From Solibacillus sp. FSL H8-0523 (lineage in GTDB: Bacteria > Bacillota > Bacilli > Bacillales_A > Planococcaceae): 64,000 nucleotides of DNA. Position 1 is the first letter of the stretch; every line of letters starts with the position of its first letter. The stretch covers positions 3,844,001 through 3,908,000 of the forward strand of contig NZ_CP150291.1 in NCBI RefSeq assembly GCF_038051985.1. The letters run 5' to 3'. Below are positions 35,200 through 44,424 of this stretch, piece by piece. The notes beneath the pieces are model-generated. The model was not told where the DNA came from. It searched no databases and saw only the letters and a program-made list of their open reading frames with translations. A program made the position numbers and the translations under genes.

Positions 35200-36125
35200 T
35201 ATTTTAAACCTTCTGTTAATACAGGAACGATTTGTTTTTTACGAGATACAACGCCAGGTAATGCGATACGGCCGTTAACGATTTCTGCGCCGAACGCTTT
35301 TGCTGCTGCTTCTGCTACTTGACCAGCCGCTACTGCAGTTGAATCATTATTTAAAATGTCTGTTACTACGAAGAAGAATAAATCTAAACCGTTGTCAGCA
35401 ACATCTTTGTTTAGTAAGTTTTCTAGTTCTGCTTGGCGACCTAATACGTCTTCGATATCTACTGCGTTTACTTGTGCAACCGTTGCTTTGTATCCGCCGA
35501 ACTCAAAGCCTTTTGCGTCTAATGATAATAAATCTTCTAATGATTTATCTGAAAGGTCTGCTCCTGCTTTTAACATCGCTAAACCGTAGTCAGCTGCATC
35601 CACACCAGCAATTTCAGCTAATTCAACGCCCGCTTTCACGTCTTGCTCTGTGCAAGTAGGTGATTTGAATAATAATGTATCAGAAACGATTGCTGATAAC
35701 ATTAAGCCCGCAATGTTTGAAGGGATTTCTACATCATTCTCTTTGAATAATTTATTTAAAATCGTTGCAGTACAACCAACTGGCTCTGCGCGGAAATATA
35801 ATGGGTCCGCTGTTTGGAAGTTTGCAATACGATGGTGGTCGATAACTTCCGTAATTTGAACGTCTTCGATGCCATCAGCCGATTGTTGGAATTCGTTGTG
35901 ATCTACTAAGATTACTTGTGCTGCTTCGTCTTTTACGTTGGCGATTAAGCGTGGTGCTGTAAAACCGAATTTATCTAATGCAAATTGTGTTTCATTATTT
36001 ACTTCACCTAAACGTACCGCTTCTGCATCTACACCTAGTTGTTGTTTTAAATAGGCATAAACGATTGCCGATGTGATTGTATCTGTATCTGGATTTTTAT
36101 GTCCGAAAACTATTGTTTTACTCAT
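35199..36125 (-). CDS. ppaC: Manganese-dependent inorganic pyrophosphatase
   Basis: Family II pyrophosphatase that hydrolyses PPi to two phosphates and drives biosynthesis. The 308 aa and the metal ligands match the Bacillus enzyme number for number: His9, Asp13, Asp15 (GHKNPDTDT), Asp75 (LVDHNEF), His97/His98 (DHHR) and Asp149 (SDT). The C-terminal substrate motif is [10 protein letters not shown]. Strong codon bias suggests high expression. Good AGGAGGC site before the ATG. Confidence 0.97.
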   Translation of the reverse strand: MSKTIVFGHKNPDTDTITSAIVYAYLKQQLGVDAEAVRLGEVNNETQFALDKFGFTAPRLIANVKDEAAQVILVDHNEFQQSADGIEDVQITEVIDHHRIANFQTADPLYFRAEPVGCTATILNKLFKENDVEIPSNIAGLMLSAIVSDTLLFKSPTCTEQDVKAGVELAEIAGVDAADYGLAMLKAGADLSDKSLEDLLSLDAKGFEFGGYKATVAQVNAVDIEDVLGRQAELENLLNKDVADNGLDLFFFVVTDILNNDSTAVAAGQVAEAAAKAFGAEIVNGRIALPGVVSRKKQIVPVLTEGLK

Positions 36126-36311
36126 GAATGGAGCCTCCTATAGAATATGCTTTTCGCTTTTTATTTTAACATAACGCTGTGAAGAGAAAAATAGAAGTTT
36201 TCTTGTAGATTCTTTACCAAAAGTCTATAAATCATATTAATTTTATGACATTTTTAGTGAATATGTTATACAATAGGCTTTGGAAATGAAAAGAAATGAG
36301 GAATTATTGAA

Positions 36312-37100
36312 ATGAAAAAAATGGAAAAGAAGTATATTCCATTGGCACAATTTTTTGAAACATGTACACAAAGTACATTTACTCTTACATATGAAGAAAT
36401 TCAAAATATTATGGGTCATGAATTACCAAATGCAGCATACTTAAATGTTAGCTGGTGGAAAAAAACGAAAGCTCCTTCAACACACTACTTCGCTTGGATT
36501 AACCATGACTATTACGTGATTAACGTAACATTAGGTGTCTCGGTTACATTTTCATGCGCTGAACATGAAGAAACAATCAATGAAAAACCTCAAAACACCT
36601 ATATTACACGTGCCATTGAAGCCAATGATGCTCGTGCTTATATCAACTTACAAGAAGAATTATTTGCGCAATCTTCATTTGGTTATTACGCACCTGAAGA
36701 ACGTAATTTAACAGTACAACAAGTACGTAAAACCATCACAGACTGGCGCAAAGAAAAGACAAGTACCGTGCTTCTATGTATTTATAACGGACAATTTGCA
36801 GGTTATGTAAAAATTCTCGGCAATACCGCATCTCGTACAAAGCATATTGCAAGTGTGCGCATCGCGATTCAGCGTGATTTCCAACAAAAGGGTCTTGCAA
36901 CAGTTCTTTTAAAAGAGGCAGAAAAGTGGGCACGCATCAATGCCATTTCTCGATTAGAGGCAAGTATTACAACAACAAACACAAACGCCCAGCAGCTGTT
37001 TGATAAACTGAATTACAGCAAAGAAGGTACACGTGCACAGGCAATCAAAATCGATGAGCAATTCGTTGATGAATTACTATATAGTAAAATTTTAGTTTAA
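36312..37100 (+). CDS. GNAT acetyltransferase with an extra N-terminal domain
   Basis: A 262-aa two-domain protein. Residues 1-85 (YIPLAQFFETCTQSTFTLTY, MGHELPNAAYLNVSWWKKTK) look like the small DUF7662-type domain seen as a stand-alone protein or in restriction-linked proteins; this assignment is from memory. Residues 95-262 are a complete GNAT domain with IASVRIAIQRDFQQKGLATV, whose QQKGLA loop binds acetyl-CoA, and ASITTTNTNAQQLFDKLNY near the end. Substrate unknown. Alone on its transcript, with a terminator shared with the convergent RpiR gene. Confidence 0.8.
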   Translation: MKKMEKKYIPLAQFFETCTQSTFTLTYEEIQNIMGHELPNAAYLNVSWWKKTKAPSTHYFAWINHDYYVINVTLGVSVTFSCAEHEETINEKPQNTYITRAIEANDARAYINLQEELFAQSSFGYYAPEERNLTVQQVRKTITDWRKEKTSTVLLCIYNGQFAGYVKILGNTASRTKHIASVRIAIQRDFQQKGLATVLLKEAEKWARINAISRLEASITTTNTNAQQLFDKLNYSKEGTRAQAIKIDEQFVDELLYSKILV

Positions 37101-37101
37101 A

Positions 37102-37142
37102 AAAAATCGTAAAGGTCCTCTATAACCTTTACGATTTTTCTT
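37102..37142. terminator. Bidirectional terminator between the GNAT and RpiR genes
   Basis: AAAATCGTAAAGGT pairs with ACCTTTACGATTTT with U-runs on both sides. Confidence 0.92.
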
Positions 37143-37143
37143 T

Positions 37144-37989
37144 TTAACCAATTACCATTAATTTTTGTTGGCTTCTAGTAGATTTTTTAAACTGTTCGTA
37201 TCGCTTGGGTTCTTGTCCGACCATTTCTTCGATTAACACATGTAACAGTGCAAAAATAGCGATGGTACATGTTGCACCACCTTCTTGCGCAGATGGCACA
37301 TAAAGTACCGCATCTGCAGGTTCTGTTGACTGCATGGCTTTATCACGAATTGCAATAATCTGTACATTTTTTCGCTTCGCAATTTCTACTGTTGTTGCTA
37401 CATCCTCGTATTCTTCATCTAATGAAATAACTACTAACAATGAATCTTCATCCATCATCGCAAGCTGCCTAGCAATCTGATCTGCCTCATGTTGAATAAA
37501 AAATACCTGATCTCTTAACATTACCAAATTTTTATACAGCCAAAAAGCAGCAGGTGCAGATTGTCTAAATCCTAAAATATGAATTCTCTTAGAACTGTGT
37601 AACAATTGAATCACTTGTTCTACTTCGCTCTCTACTAATTCATTAAATGTTCTTGAAATACCTGCCAAATCACGTTTGACGATATCTGTACCTAACTGAC
37701 TTTTAATCTTTTTTGTAGGCAACGCTTTTTTTACTACCGTCATTTCGCCTTTATCAATTAAATAGGCTTTTATTTGATCTTGTAACTCACTAAAGCCTGA
37801 TAAATCCATTGCATAGCAAAAGCGAATCACTGTCGACTCACTTACATCCGCTAAACGGCCAACTTCAGAAGCAATCTGTGTTGCTACCACTGTCGGATTA
37901 TCCATCACAAATTGGGCAACTTTGCGCTGTCCCTTTGATAATCGAATGTACTTTCTTTTAATATCATCGCAAATACTCAATTTCTCCAT
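37144..37989 (-). CDS. RpiR/MurR-family regulator with SIS domain
   Basis: Regulator of 281 aa. N-terminal helix-turn-helix (IASEVGRLADVSESTVIRFC, about residues 38-57), then a sugar-phosphate-binding SIS domain at about 130-250 (RIHILGFRQSAPAAFWLYKN, DSLLVVISLDEEYEDVATTV). RpiR proteins sense phosphosugars such as MurNAc-6-P or GlcN-6-P. In the SIS core the usual Gly-x-Gly-x-Ser loop reads GFRQSAP. No sugar uptake or catabolic gene is beside it, so its regulon lies elsewhere. Confidence 0.88.
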   Translation of the reverse strand: MEKLSICDDIKRKYIRLSKGQRKVAQFVMDNPTVVATQIASEVGRLADVSESTVIRFCYAMDLSGFSELQDQIKAYLIDKGEMTVVKKALPTKKIKSQLGTDIVKRDLAGISRTFNELVESEVEQVIQLLHSSKRIHILGFRQSAPAAFWLYKNLVMLRDQVFFIQHEADQIARQLAMMDEDSLLVVISLDEEYEDVATTVEIAKRKNVQIIAIRDKAMQSTEPADAVLYVPSAQEGGATCTIAIFALLHVLIEEMVGQEPKRYEQFKKSTRSQQKLMVIG

Positions 37990-38328
37990 CTTCCTTTCTC
38001 TCTATAATATAAATATTCAATTTAAGATGCGTGTGAATGCTTCCTATTAAAGTGAACTAACAGTGTGATGCAAATTCCGTGCAAAATACCTAATAATAAA
38101 AAATACATTAACATGAATATTAATAGAATTCAATGAGTTTTCAGAAAAAACTTTAGCCAACTAAAGAATCAACTGATTTATGTATAAAACTGACATAATT
38201 TCGTAAAGATTTAAAGATTCCTCAGACATTTATTAAGAGTTCACTATTCTTATTCAATTACTAAGGATTAATATAGTGCATAATGAATGCTTAAAAGGAC
38301 TCGCTCTTCTCGAAACGAGTCCTCTTGA
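37990..38328. other. Intergenic region with NiaP terminator
   Basis: About 340 AT-rich bases upstream of the RpiR gene, with the niaP terminator (38291-38325) at its right end. I see no ORF with a ribosome site. Confidence 0.5.
38291..38325 (-). terminator. Terminator after niaP
   Basis: AGGACTCG pairs with CGAGTCCT, followed by TTTTAAG on the minus strand. Confidence 0.82.
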
Positions 38329-39561
38329 TTATTCCAATTCTGTTTGCTTTGTTTCTTTTCCTAGGAACACTACTGCTAGTACCCCGATAACAATCGCAAT
38401 ACAGAAAATTGTAAAGATGTAGCTAATGTCATAGCCTTTTGTGAGTAAAGATCCGACTAACAATGGTCCAAAAATACCACCGATACGACCTACCGCTGCG
38501 GCCATTCCTGTACCCGTTCCACGCACGATGGCAGGATATTGCTCAGGTGTATAAGCGTAAAGGGCACCCCATGCACCTAAGTTAAAGAATGATAATAACA
38601 TCCCTGAAATGAGTAATGTCGTGATAGTTTCCGCTCCACCAAATACGAACGCACTTGCAGCTGTTCCTAATAAATACGTGACAAGTACAAATTTACGTCC
38701 GAATTTTTCGATGAACCATGCCGCTGTAAAGTAGCCCGGTAATTGTGCTAACGTCATAATTAACACATATTTAAAGCTTGATATTAAATCGAATCCTTTT
38801 CCTACCATGACACTTGGCAACCATAAGAACATGCCATAATACGAGAATACGACTGCAAACCATAAAATCCATAGCATTAGCGTACTGCGTGCATATTTTT
38901 TATGCCATACTTCAGCGATATTTTGGAAAACTGAACGCTTTTTTGATTCAGCCTTCACTGTAAATTGCGGTGAATCCGGTAACTTCATACGAATATAAAT
39001 AGCATAAAACGCTGGTAATGCCGTTAAAATTAACGCAACTCGCCAGCCTTCAATTGGCCAAAAGTCTGCTGGAATAACAAAATAAGATAAAAGAGCGGCA
39101 ATTAACCAGCCAGCAGCCCAAAAGCTCTCTAATAAAACTACAACACGACCGCGTTCTTCTGCTTTTACACTTTCAGAAACAAGTGTTGATGCAACTGGCA
39201 ATTCACCGCCAAGTCCCATCCCTACGAAGAAGCGAAATATTAAAAATGCGGCTAATGTTGTTGTAAATGCAGATAATCCACTAGCTACAGAAAATAAAAT
39301 TAACGTCCACATAAAAATTTGTTTCCGTCCTACTTTATCAGCTAATACTCCGAATAATAGGGCACCGACAGCCATACCGATTGAGTTAACCGAACCGATC
39401 CAGCCCATTTGGCTACTCGTTAATCCCCAATCTACCGCAAGTGCGGCAATAACGAACGAAAGAATACCTACGTCCATTGCGTCAAACATCCAACCAACAC
39501 CCGCAACCCCTAATAACTTATTGCGTGATAGAGGCTGTATCTGTTGTTTTTGCTCGGCCAT
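38329..39561 (-). CDS. niaP: Niacin/nicotinamide permease NiaP (MFS)
   Basis: Twelve-helix major facilitator transporter, 410 aa, that imports niacin for NAD synthesis. It resembles B. subtilis NiaP (YceI) over its whole length, from KLLGVAGVGWMFDAMDVGIL to the ending GKETKQTELE. The MFS loop motif reads GVLADKVGRKQ, and LPVASTLVSESVKAEERGR follows helix 4. The ATG at 39561 has GGAAGGTGG upstream. It diverges from thrC. In B. subtilis niaP is controlled by the niacin repressor NiaR; a candidate palindrome is noted in the shared upstream region. Confidence 0.92.
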   Translation of the reverse strand: MAEQKQQIQPLSRNKLLGVAGVGWMFDAMDVGILSFVIAALAVDWGLTSSQMGWIGSVNSIGMAVGALLFGVLADKVGRKQIFMWTLILFSVASGLSAFTTTLAAFLIFRFFVGMGLGGELPVASTLVSESVKAEERGRVVVLLESFWAAGWLIAALLSYFVIPADFWPIEGWRVALILTALPAFYAIYIRMKLPDSPQFTVKAESKKRSVFQNIAEVWHKKYARSTLMLWILWFAVVFSYYGMFLWLPSVMVGKGFDLISSFKYVLIMTLAQLPGYFTAAWFIEKFGRKFVLVTYLLGTAASAFVFGGAETITTLLISGMLLSFFNLGAWGALYAYTPEQYPAIVRGTGTGMAAAVGRIGGIFGPLLVGSLLTKGYDISYIFTIFCIAIVIGVLAVVFLGKETKQTELE

Positions 39562-39718
39562 TTTACTTTCCCACCTTCCATGTGTCTTTACACTTGACTT
39601 AACATGAACTATCATACATTCGTTTCGCGAAAGTGACAACTATTATTTCAATTTATCTAATTGTTTGAACAATTCTGCATTTCCTATTGAAAAGGGCATG
39701 TCATAGGTTTAAAATGTC

Positions 39719-39728
39719 TTGTATACAA
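39719..39728. promoter_or_regulatory. Palindrome in the niaP-thrC divergent region
   Basis: Perfect 10-bp palindrome TTGTATACAA, with a near-palindrome AATTGTTTGAACAATT further left (39658-39673) and TGTTC...GAACA at 39738-39754. Any of these could be an operator for niaP or thrCB; none can be tied to a named regulator by reading. Confidence 0.3.
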
Positions 39729-39771
39729 AAACAAATGTTCACCTTGCGCGAACAAAAGGAGCTAATTGGTT

Positions 39772-40830
39772 ATGTGGAAAGGTCTTATCGAAGAATATAA
39801 ACAATACTTACCCGTTACAGAAAATACACCGGCTTTATCTTTAAATGAAGGAAACACACCATTAATTCCATTAGTAAACTTATCAAAAGAGCTTGGGATT
39901 GAGCTTTACGGCAAAATCGAAGGCGCTAACCCGACTGGTTCATTCAAAGACCGCGGTATGGTTTTTGCTGTAGCAAAAGCGATTGAAGAAGGCTCTAAAG
40001 TAGTTATTTGTGCCTCTACAGGGAACACATCTGCTGCAGCTGCGGCTTATGCGGCACGTGCAGGCATCCAATCTATCGTTGTTATTCCAAAAGGAAAAGT
40101 AGCACTAGGTAAACTTGCACAAGCATGCATGTACGGTGCAAAAATTATTGAAATCGACGGCAACTTTGATGATGCACTTAATATTGTGCGCAAAATCGGT
40201 GAATCTACACCGATCGCACTTGTAAACTCAGTAAATCCATACCGTATCGAAGGTCAAAAAACAGCAGCCTTTGAAATTGTGGATCAACTTGGTCAAGCAC
40301 CAGACTATTTATGCATTCCAGTAGGAAACGCGGGTAACATTACAGCGTACTGGAAAGGCTTTAAAGAATATAATGAAGCAAAACAATCTGGTCTTCCGAA
40401 AATGTACGGTTTTGAAGCAGAAGGTTCTGCAGCAATCGTTAAAGGGGCACCCATCGCTAACCCTGAAACAGTAGCTACAGCAATCCGTATCGGTAACCCT
40501 GCGAGCTGGACGTTCGCTGAAGCTGCACGTGACGAATCAGGCGGTATTATCGATTCAGTAACAGACGAAGAAATTTTAGCAGCATACCAATTAATCGCTG
40601 GTCGTGAAGGGATCTTCGTTGAGCCAGGCTCAGCTGCTTCTTTAGCGGGCGTTATTAAATCCGTTAAGGCTGGTAAAATCGCTGCAGGTAGCCGTGTTGT
40701 TACAGTATTTACTGGTAACGGCTTAAAAGATCCTGACACAGCAATGAACGTTTCAACTGTTGACTTAGTATCACTTAAAAACGATGAGCAAGAAATCCGT
40801 AACTACATCGAAGGCGTATTCAGTCTATGA
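39772..40830 (+). CDS. thrC: Threonine synthase
   Basis: PLP enzyme that turns O-phosphohomoserine into threonine. The ATG at 39772 gives the start [16 protein letters not shown], the same as in B. subtilis; AAGGAG lies ten bases upstream. The PLP lysine is Lys59 in [11 protein letters not shown]. The SAM-insensitive short form (352 aa) is typical of Bacillus. [18 protein letters not shown] and [18 protein letters not shown] are the phosphate-binding loops. Its stop overlaps the thrB start by four bases (ATGA). Confidence 0.97.
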   Translation: MWKGLIEEYKQYLPVTENTPALSLNEGNTPLIPLVNLSKELGIELYGKIEGANPTGSFKDRGMVFAVAKAIEEGSKVVICASTGNTSAAAAAYAARAGIQSIVVIPKGKVALGKLAQACMYGAKIIEIDGNFDDALNIVRKIGESTPIALVNSVNPYRIEGQKTAAFEIVDQLGQAPDYLCIPVGNAGNITAYWKGFKEYNEAKQSGLPKMYGFEAEGSAAIVKGAPIANPETVATAIRIGNPASWTFAEAARDESGGIIDSVTDEEILAAYQLIAGREGIFVEPGSAASLAGVIKSVKAGKIAAGSRVVTVFTGNGLKDPDTAMNVSTVDLVSLKNDEQEIRNYIEGVFSL

Positions 40831-41735
40831 GTAACTGGCAAATCAAAGTCCCTGGTAGTACTGCAAATCTAGGACCTGGATTTGACTCGATTGGACTTGG
40901 GCTTTCGCTTTACTTAACGTTAGATATTACATTGCAAGACAAGTGGGAATTTGTTCATTTCGGTGAAAATGTCCCTACTGACACAACAGTTGAAACACAT
41001 TTAATTTATCAAATTGCGCAACAAGTTGCTGTGCAATATAACATCGATTTGAAAACGTGTAAGGTGGTAATGACAAGTGAATTACCACTTGCACGTGGTT
41101 TAGGTAGTAGCGCTGCTGCCATTGTCGCTGCCATTGAATTGGCCAATATTTTGGGTGATTTAAACTTATCTACACAAGATAAGTTAAATATTTCATCGCA
41201 AATTGAGGGCCACCCTGACAACGCTACCGCATCTGTACTTGGTGGCTTAACGATTTCTTCAATGGATGAAGAGGGTATTGTGGATACACTACATATTCCT
41301 GAAGTGGATGCGGCATTTGTCGTGTTCATTCCAGATGTCGAGTTAAAAACAGCCGATTCACGTGGTGTGCTGCCTGAAGACTTTAAACGAGGCTATGCCG
41401 TGCGTGCAAGTGCCAGTGCTAATATGCTGGCCGCCTCACTCATTGCGAAGGATTATGTACGCATTGGGCGCTATATGGAGCAAGACCTGTTCCATGAGCC
41501 CTTCCGCGCACAGCTCATTCCAAACTACGCTGAAATTCGTAGTGCAGCAAAACAAGCTGGCGCATATGGTACCGCATTAAGTGGCGCTGGTCCAACACTT
41601 ATTTCTATTATCCCAACCGCTATTCAAGAGCAGTTCGTTGCAGAAATGAAGGCACAATTCCCAGCGCATACAATTGTGTTAACACAAGCTGACACAGCAG
41701 GGGCACATGTTGTTACCTCTAAACAAACCATCTAA
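40827..41735 (+). CDS. thrB: Homoserine kinase
   Basis: GHMP-family kinase that phosphorylates homoserine, the step before ThrC. The 302 aa hold the GHMP ATP motif [12 protein letters not shown] (87-98), the N-terminal [13 protein letters not shown] and the C-terminal [14 protein letters not shown]. It is translationally coupled to thrC. In B. subtilis the operon is hom-thrC-thrB; here hom is not present upstream. Confidence 0.97.
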   Translation: MSNWQIKVPGSTANLGPGFDSIGLGLSLYLTLDITLQDKWEFVHFGENVPTDTTVETHLIYQIAQQVAVQYNIDLKTCKVVMTSELPLARGLGSSAAAIVAAIELANILGDLNLSTQDKLNISSQIEGHPDNATASVLGGLTISSMDEEGIVDTLHIPEVDAAFVVFIPDVELKTADSRGVLPEDFKRGYAVRASASANMLAASLIAKDYVRIGRYMEQDLFHEPFRAQLIPNYAEIRSAAKQAGAYGTALSGAGPTLISIIPTAIQEQFVAEMKAQFPAHTIVLTQADTAGAHVVTSKQTI

Positions 41736-41743
41736 ATTTACAG

Positions 41744-41785
41744 AAGTGCATTAAAAGTCTAATTGACTATTAATGCACTTTTTTC
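41744..41785 (+). terminator. Terminator after thrB
   Basis: AAGTGCATTAA pairs with TTAATGCACTT, followed by six U residues. Confidence 0.9.
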
Positions 41786-41875
41786 ATACTATAGACCGAT
41801 ATTCCGTCGTTTTTGCATTATTTTCTTAAAATAGGGGTATAATAAGTAATCTACATTTTTAAGGGGGTAATCGAT

Positions 41876-42523
41876 ATGAAAATTGCTGTGATTGGCGCTG
41901 CTGGTAAAGCAGGAAAGCATATTTTACGTGAGGCAATGATGCGTAATCATGATGCTACAGCTATCGTAAAAAATCAATCAAACCTACAAGTGACCGATGC
42001 TACGGTTATTGAAAGTGATTTATTTCATTTAACTAAAGCACAGATTGAGCCATTTGATGTACTTGTAAACGCCTTTGCCCCGCCACCTGGGGAAGAACAT
42101 TTACATGTGACAGCTGGCCAACATCTAATTTCCTTATTAGAAGGCACAACAAAAAAATTATTTGTCATTGGTAGCTCTGGCTGCCTATTTATCAATAAAG
42201 AAAAAACAAAACGCTTCATGGATAGCGACCGATACCCAGAAGAATTTCTTCCTAATGCTAAAGCACAATTACAAAACTTACAGGATTTGGAACAATCCTC
42301 GATTCATTGGACGTTTGTCATTCCTTCTGCCATGTTCGATTCAGATGGTCCGCGCACAGGGCATTATATTACCGGTAAGGAAAAGCTTTTAGTTAACTCG
42401 CAATATAACAGCTATATTAGCTATGCTGACTTTGCGGTTGCGTTATTAGACGAAATCGAAAACAACGATCACAACAACATTAGCTTCACCGTTGCATCAG
42501 AAAATGTAACATCCGCTTCTTAA
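41876..42523 (+). CDS. NAD(P)-binding Rossmann protein (YwnB/Rv-like SDR)
   Basis: A 215-aa atypical short-chain dehydrogenase-like protein. The N-terminus IAVIGAAGKAGKHILREA has the GxxGxxG nucleotide loop. DVLVNAFAPPPG and KLFVIGSSGCLF follow, and the classic catalytic Tyr-x-x-x-Lys is not evident, so it is probably a flavin-reductase or NmrA-like member. Site AAGGGGGTAA before the ATG. Monocistronic. Confidence 0.85.
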   Translation: MKIAVIGAAGKAGKHILREAMMRNHDATAIVKNQSNLQVTDATVIESDLFHLTKAQIEPFDVLVNAFAPPPGEEHLHVTAGQHLISLLEGTTKKLFVIGSSGCLFINKEKTKRFMDSDRYPEEFLPNAKAQLQNLQDLEQSSIHWTFVIPSAMFDSDGPRTGHYITGKEKLLVNSQYNSYISYADFAVALLDEIENNDHNNISFTVASENVTSAS

Positions 42524-42526
42524 TAA

Positions 42527-42572
42527 CAAAAGCACAGGAATTTTACGTGATGTAAAATTCCTGTGCTTTTTC
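42527..42572. terminator. Bidirectional terminator
   Basis: A 19-bp perfect stem, AAAAGCACAGGAATTTTAC with its complement, around a five-base loop, between convergent genes. Confidence 0.93.
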
Positions 42573-42585
42573 ATTTAAACAGCTT

Positions 42586-43407
42586 TTACGTTAACAGTAC
42601 TAAACTGACGCCCATAACCGCCATACCTAAGACTAAGCCATAAATCGATGAATGTGCTTCATCGTATTTTTTTGCTGCTGGTAATAGTTCATCGATTGAA
42701 ATGAACACCATAATCCCTGCAACCCCAGCAAAAATCACGCCAAACATCGTATCTGTCATAAACTGCATTAAAACGAAATACGCAATAATTGCGCCAAGTG
42801 GTTCGGATAATCCTGAAGCAAATGACCATTTAAACGCCTTCATACGCTTGCCTGTTGCATAAAAAATTGGAATGGCTACTGCGATACCTTCTGGGATGTT
42901 GTGGATTGCTACGGCAATAGCAATCGCTATCCCGACGTTCGGGTCCTGTATGACCGACATAAACGTTGCAATACCTTCTGGGAAGTTGTGAATTGCAATT
43001 GCCAGTGCTGTAAATAAGCCCATTTTCATTAAGCGCTCGGCTTCAATTTCATCTTGCCCTAATGCTTGTGCTCGTTGTACATCTTCCACAGATTTTACTT
43101 CATGTGGGTTATTTCCTTTTGGAATAAAACGGTCAATCACAGCAATTAAAAGCATCCCGCCAAAGAAGCCCGCTAATGTGAGCCAATACCCTTTTGTATC
43201 GCCATGCACATTCACTAGCGCATCCTTTGCCTTCACAAAAATTTCAACGAGCGATACATAAATCATGACCCCTGCTGAAAATCCTAATGCCATCGATAAA
43301 AACTTTTTATTTGTGCGCGTCGTAAAGAAAGCAATTAAACTACCAATCCCAGTAGCTAGACCGGCAAATAGTGTTAAACCTAATGCTAATAATACATTAT
43401 CGTCCAT
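42586..43407 (-). CDS. zupT: ZIP-family divalent metal transporter (ZupT-like)
   Basis: Imports Zn and other divalent metals. Eight membrane helices in 273 aa; the ATG at 43407 has GAAGGAGA upstream. The two metal-site helices are IAIHNFPEGIATFMSV and VAIHNIPEGIAVAIPI, with the HNFPEG/HNIPEG motifs of ZupT. SGLSEPLGA lies in helix 6. The variable loop between helices 3 and 4 has an acidic patch. No visible Zur site was confirmed. Confidence 0.92.
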   Translation of the reverse strand: MDDNVLLALGLTLFAGLATGIGSLIAFFTTRTNKKFLSMALGFSAGVMIYVSLVEIFVKAKDALVNVHGDTKGYWLTLAGFFGGMLLIAVIDRFIPKGNNPHEVKSVEDVQRAQALGQDEIEAERLMKMGLFTALAIAIHNFPEGIATFMSVIQDPNVGIAIAIAVAIHNIPEGIAVAIPIFYATGKRMKAFKWSFASGLSEPLGAIIAYFVLMQFMTDTMFGVIFAGVAGIMVFISIDELLPAAKKYDEAHSSIYGLVLGMAVMGVSLVLLT

Positions 43408-43516
43408 ATGATTCTCCTTCTTCATTTTACTAATTAGTCTGATTATAATAGAAAAGTTTCCTAACCACAACTTTTTTCAATAAGGTAACATCTTATGTTA
43501 CAAACCAACTTTCAGA

Positions 43517-43551
43517 ATAAAAAAAGAATTCCTTAAACTTTAGGAATTCTC
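43517..43551 (-). terminator. Terminator overlapping the PAP2 gene end
   Basis: AGAATTCCT pairs with AGGAATTCT, followed by U-rich sequence on the minus strand; the 5' arm contains the last codons. Confidence 0.82.
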
Positions 43552-44151
43552 TCGGTTAAATTTACGCTCTCGTAACTCATACCATACCACACAAATGATT
43601 AACCATGTATAGCCTAAGCTCCAACCAGCTAAAACATCGGTTGCAAAATGGCGACTTTCTGCAATACGTGACAAACCGATGAAACAAGCTAACACAGCTG
43701 CGGCAACCCATACACCTGTTATTTTCTTATGCTGCGTCGTTACTTTTGAAAATAAGTACGCAAGCATAAATAAATAGAGGACACCCATTTGTGAATGACC
43801 AGAGGGGAAACTATACGATGTTAGTTGCTCGGTAATTTCAGGACGTGGGCGTTCAACAAACGCTTTAATCCCCTGATTAATTGCTGTGCCTCCCGCCATC
43901 GTTAATACGACAAAAAACAAGGCACGATAATTGTGCTCGCGTATCCATAAATAGAAAAATACAATGACTGTCACGATCACAACAAAAACCGTTTCGCCTA
44001 TATAATGAAATAGTCCAATAAATTCATTGCCTCGTAACACAGAAGCGACTCGCTCATCAAACGCTATAAACCTTGGTGTTGTATAATTAAATGCTATGAC
44101 TAAAAAAATAGTAAGTGTCACAAGCGCTAATGGGTACGCCCACTTTTTCAA
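43540..44151 (-). CDS. PAP2-family membrane phosphatase
   Basis: Lipid phosphatase of 203 aa with six membrane helices; likely substrates are undecaprenyl pyrophosphate (BcrC-like) or phosphatidylglycerol phosphate. The TTG at 44151 follows AAGGAACTGAAA; the ATG at 44199 upstream has no ribosome site and sits in the repeat boundary. Catalytic triplet: KAFVERPRP, SFPSGHSQ and SRIAESRHFATDVLAGW. Confidence 0.88.
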   Translation of the reverse strand: MKKWAYPLALVTLTIFLVIAFNYTTPRFIAFDERVASVLRGNEFIGLFHYIGETVFVVIVTVIVFFYLWIREHNYRALFFVVLTMAGGTAINQGIKAFVERPRPEITEQLTSYSFPSGHSQMGVLYLFMLAYLFSKVTTQHKKITGVWVAAAVLACFIGLSRIAESRHFATDVLAGWSLGYTWLIICVVWYELRERKFNRENS

Positions 44152-44200
44152 TTTCAGTTCCTTCTTTCTTCTCACAATTATAAATATCTTACCATACAAG

Positions 44201-44370
44201 AGAATAAAAGCGTTAAAGCGCCCATCAAGCCCCGATCAGTCAAAACGCCACATCATGTGGCATGATCGTCTCGATTCACGTCGTGTAAGCCTCAGACATT
44301 GGAGAGCGCGACCCAAAAGTAAACGCTTCACCACTTTTGCGTAGAGGGCTGGCGCTTTAGCCTGGACGTA
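44201..44370 (+). repeat. Structured dispersed repeat, copy D (long form)
   Basis: About 170 bp in the gap between two minus-strand genes. Outer stem GTTAAAGCGCC (44212-44222) with GGCGCTTTAGC (44351-44361). Second stem AGCCC (44228-44232) with GGGCT (44346-44350). Inner stem GATCA (44234-44238) with TGATC (44263-44267), enclosing a GCCACA/TGTGGC hairpin (44247-44261). It shares TCAGTCAAAACGCCACATC with copy A. Between the inner stem and the closing arms copy D has an extra stretch with a CAAAAGT/ACTTTTG hairpin (44314-44339). Confidence 0.85.
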
Positions 44371-44424
44371 GAAAAAACTTTATAAAAAGTAACGCAATGC
44401 GATCATCTATAATTTCCTACAAAA

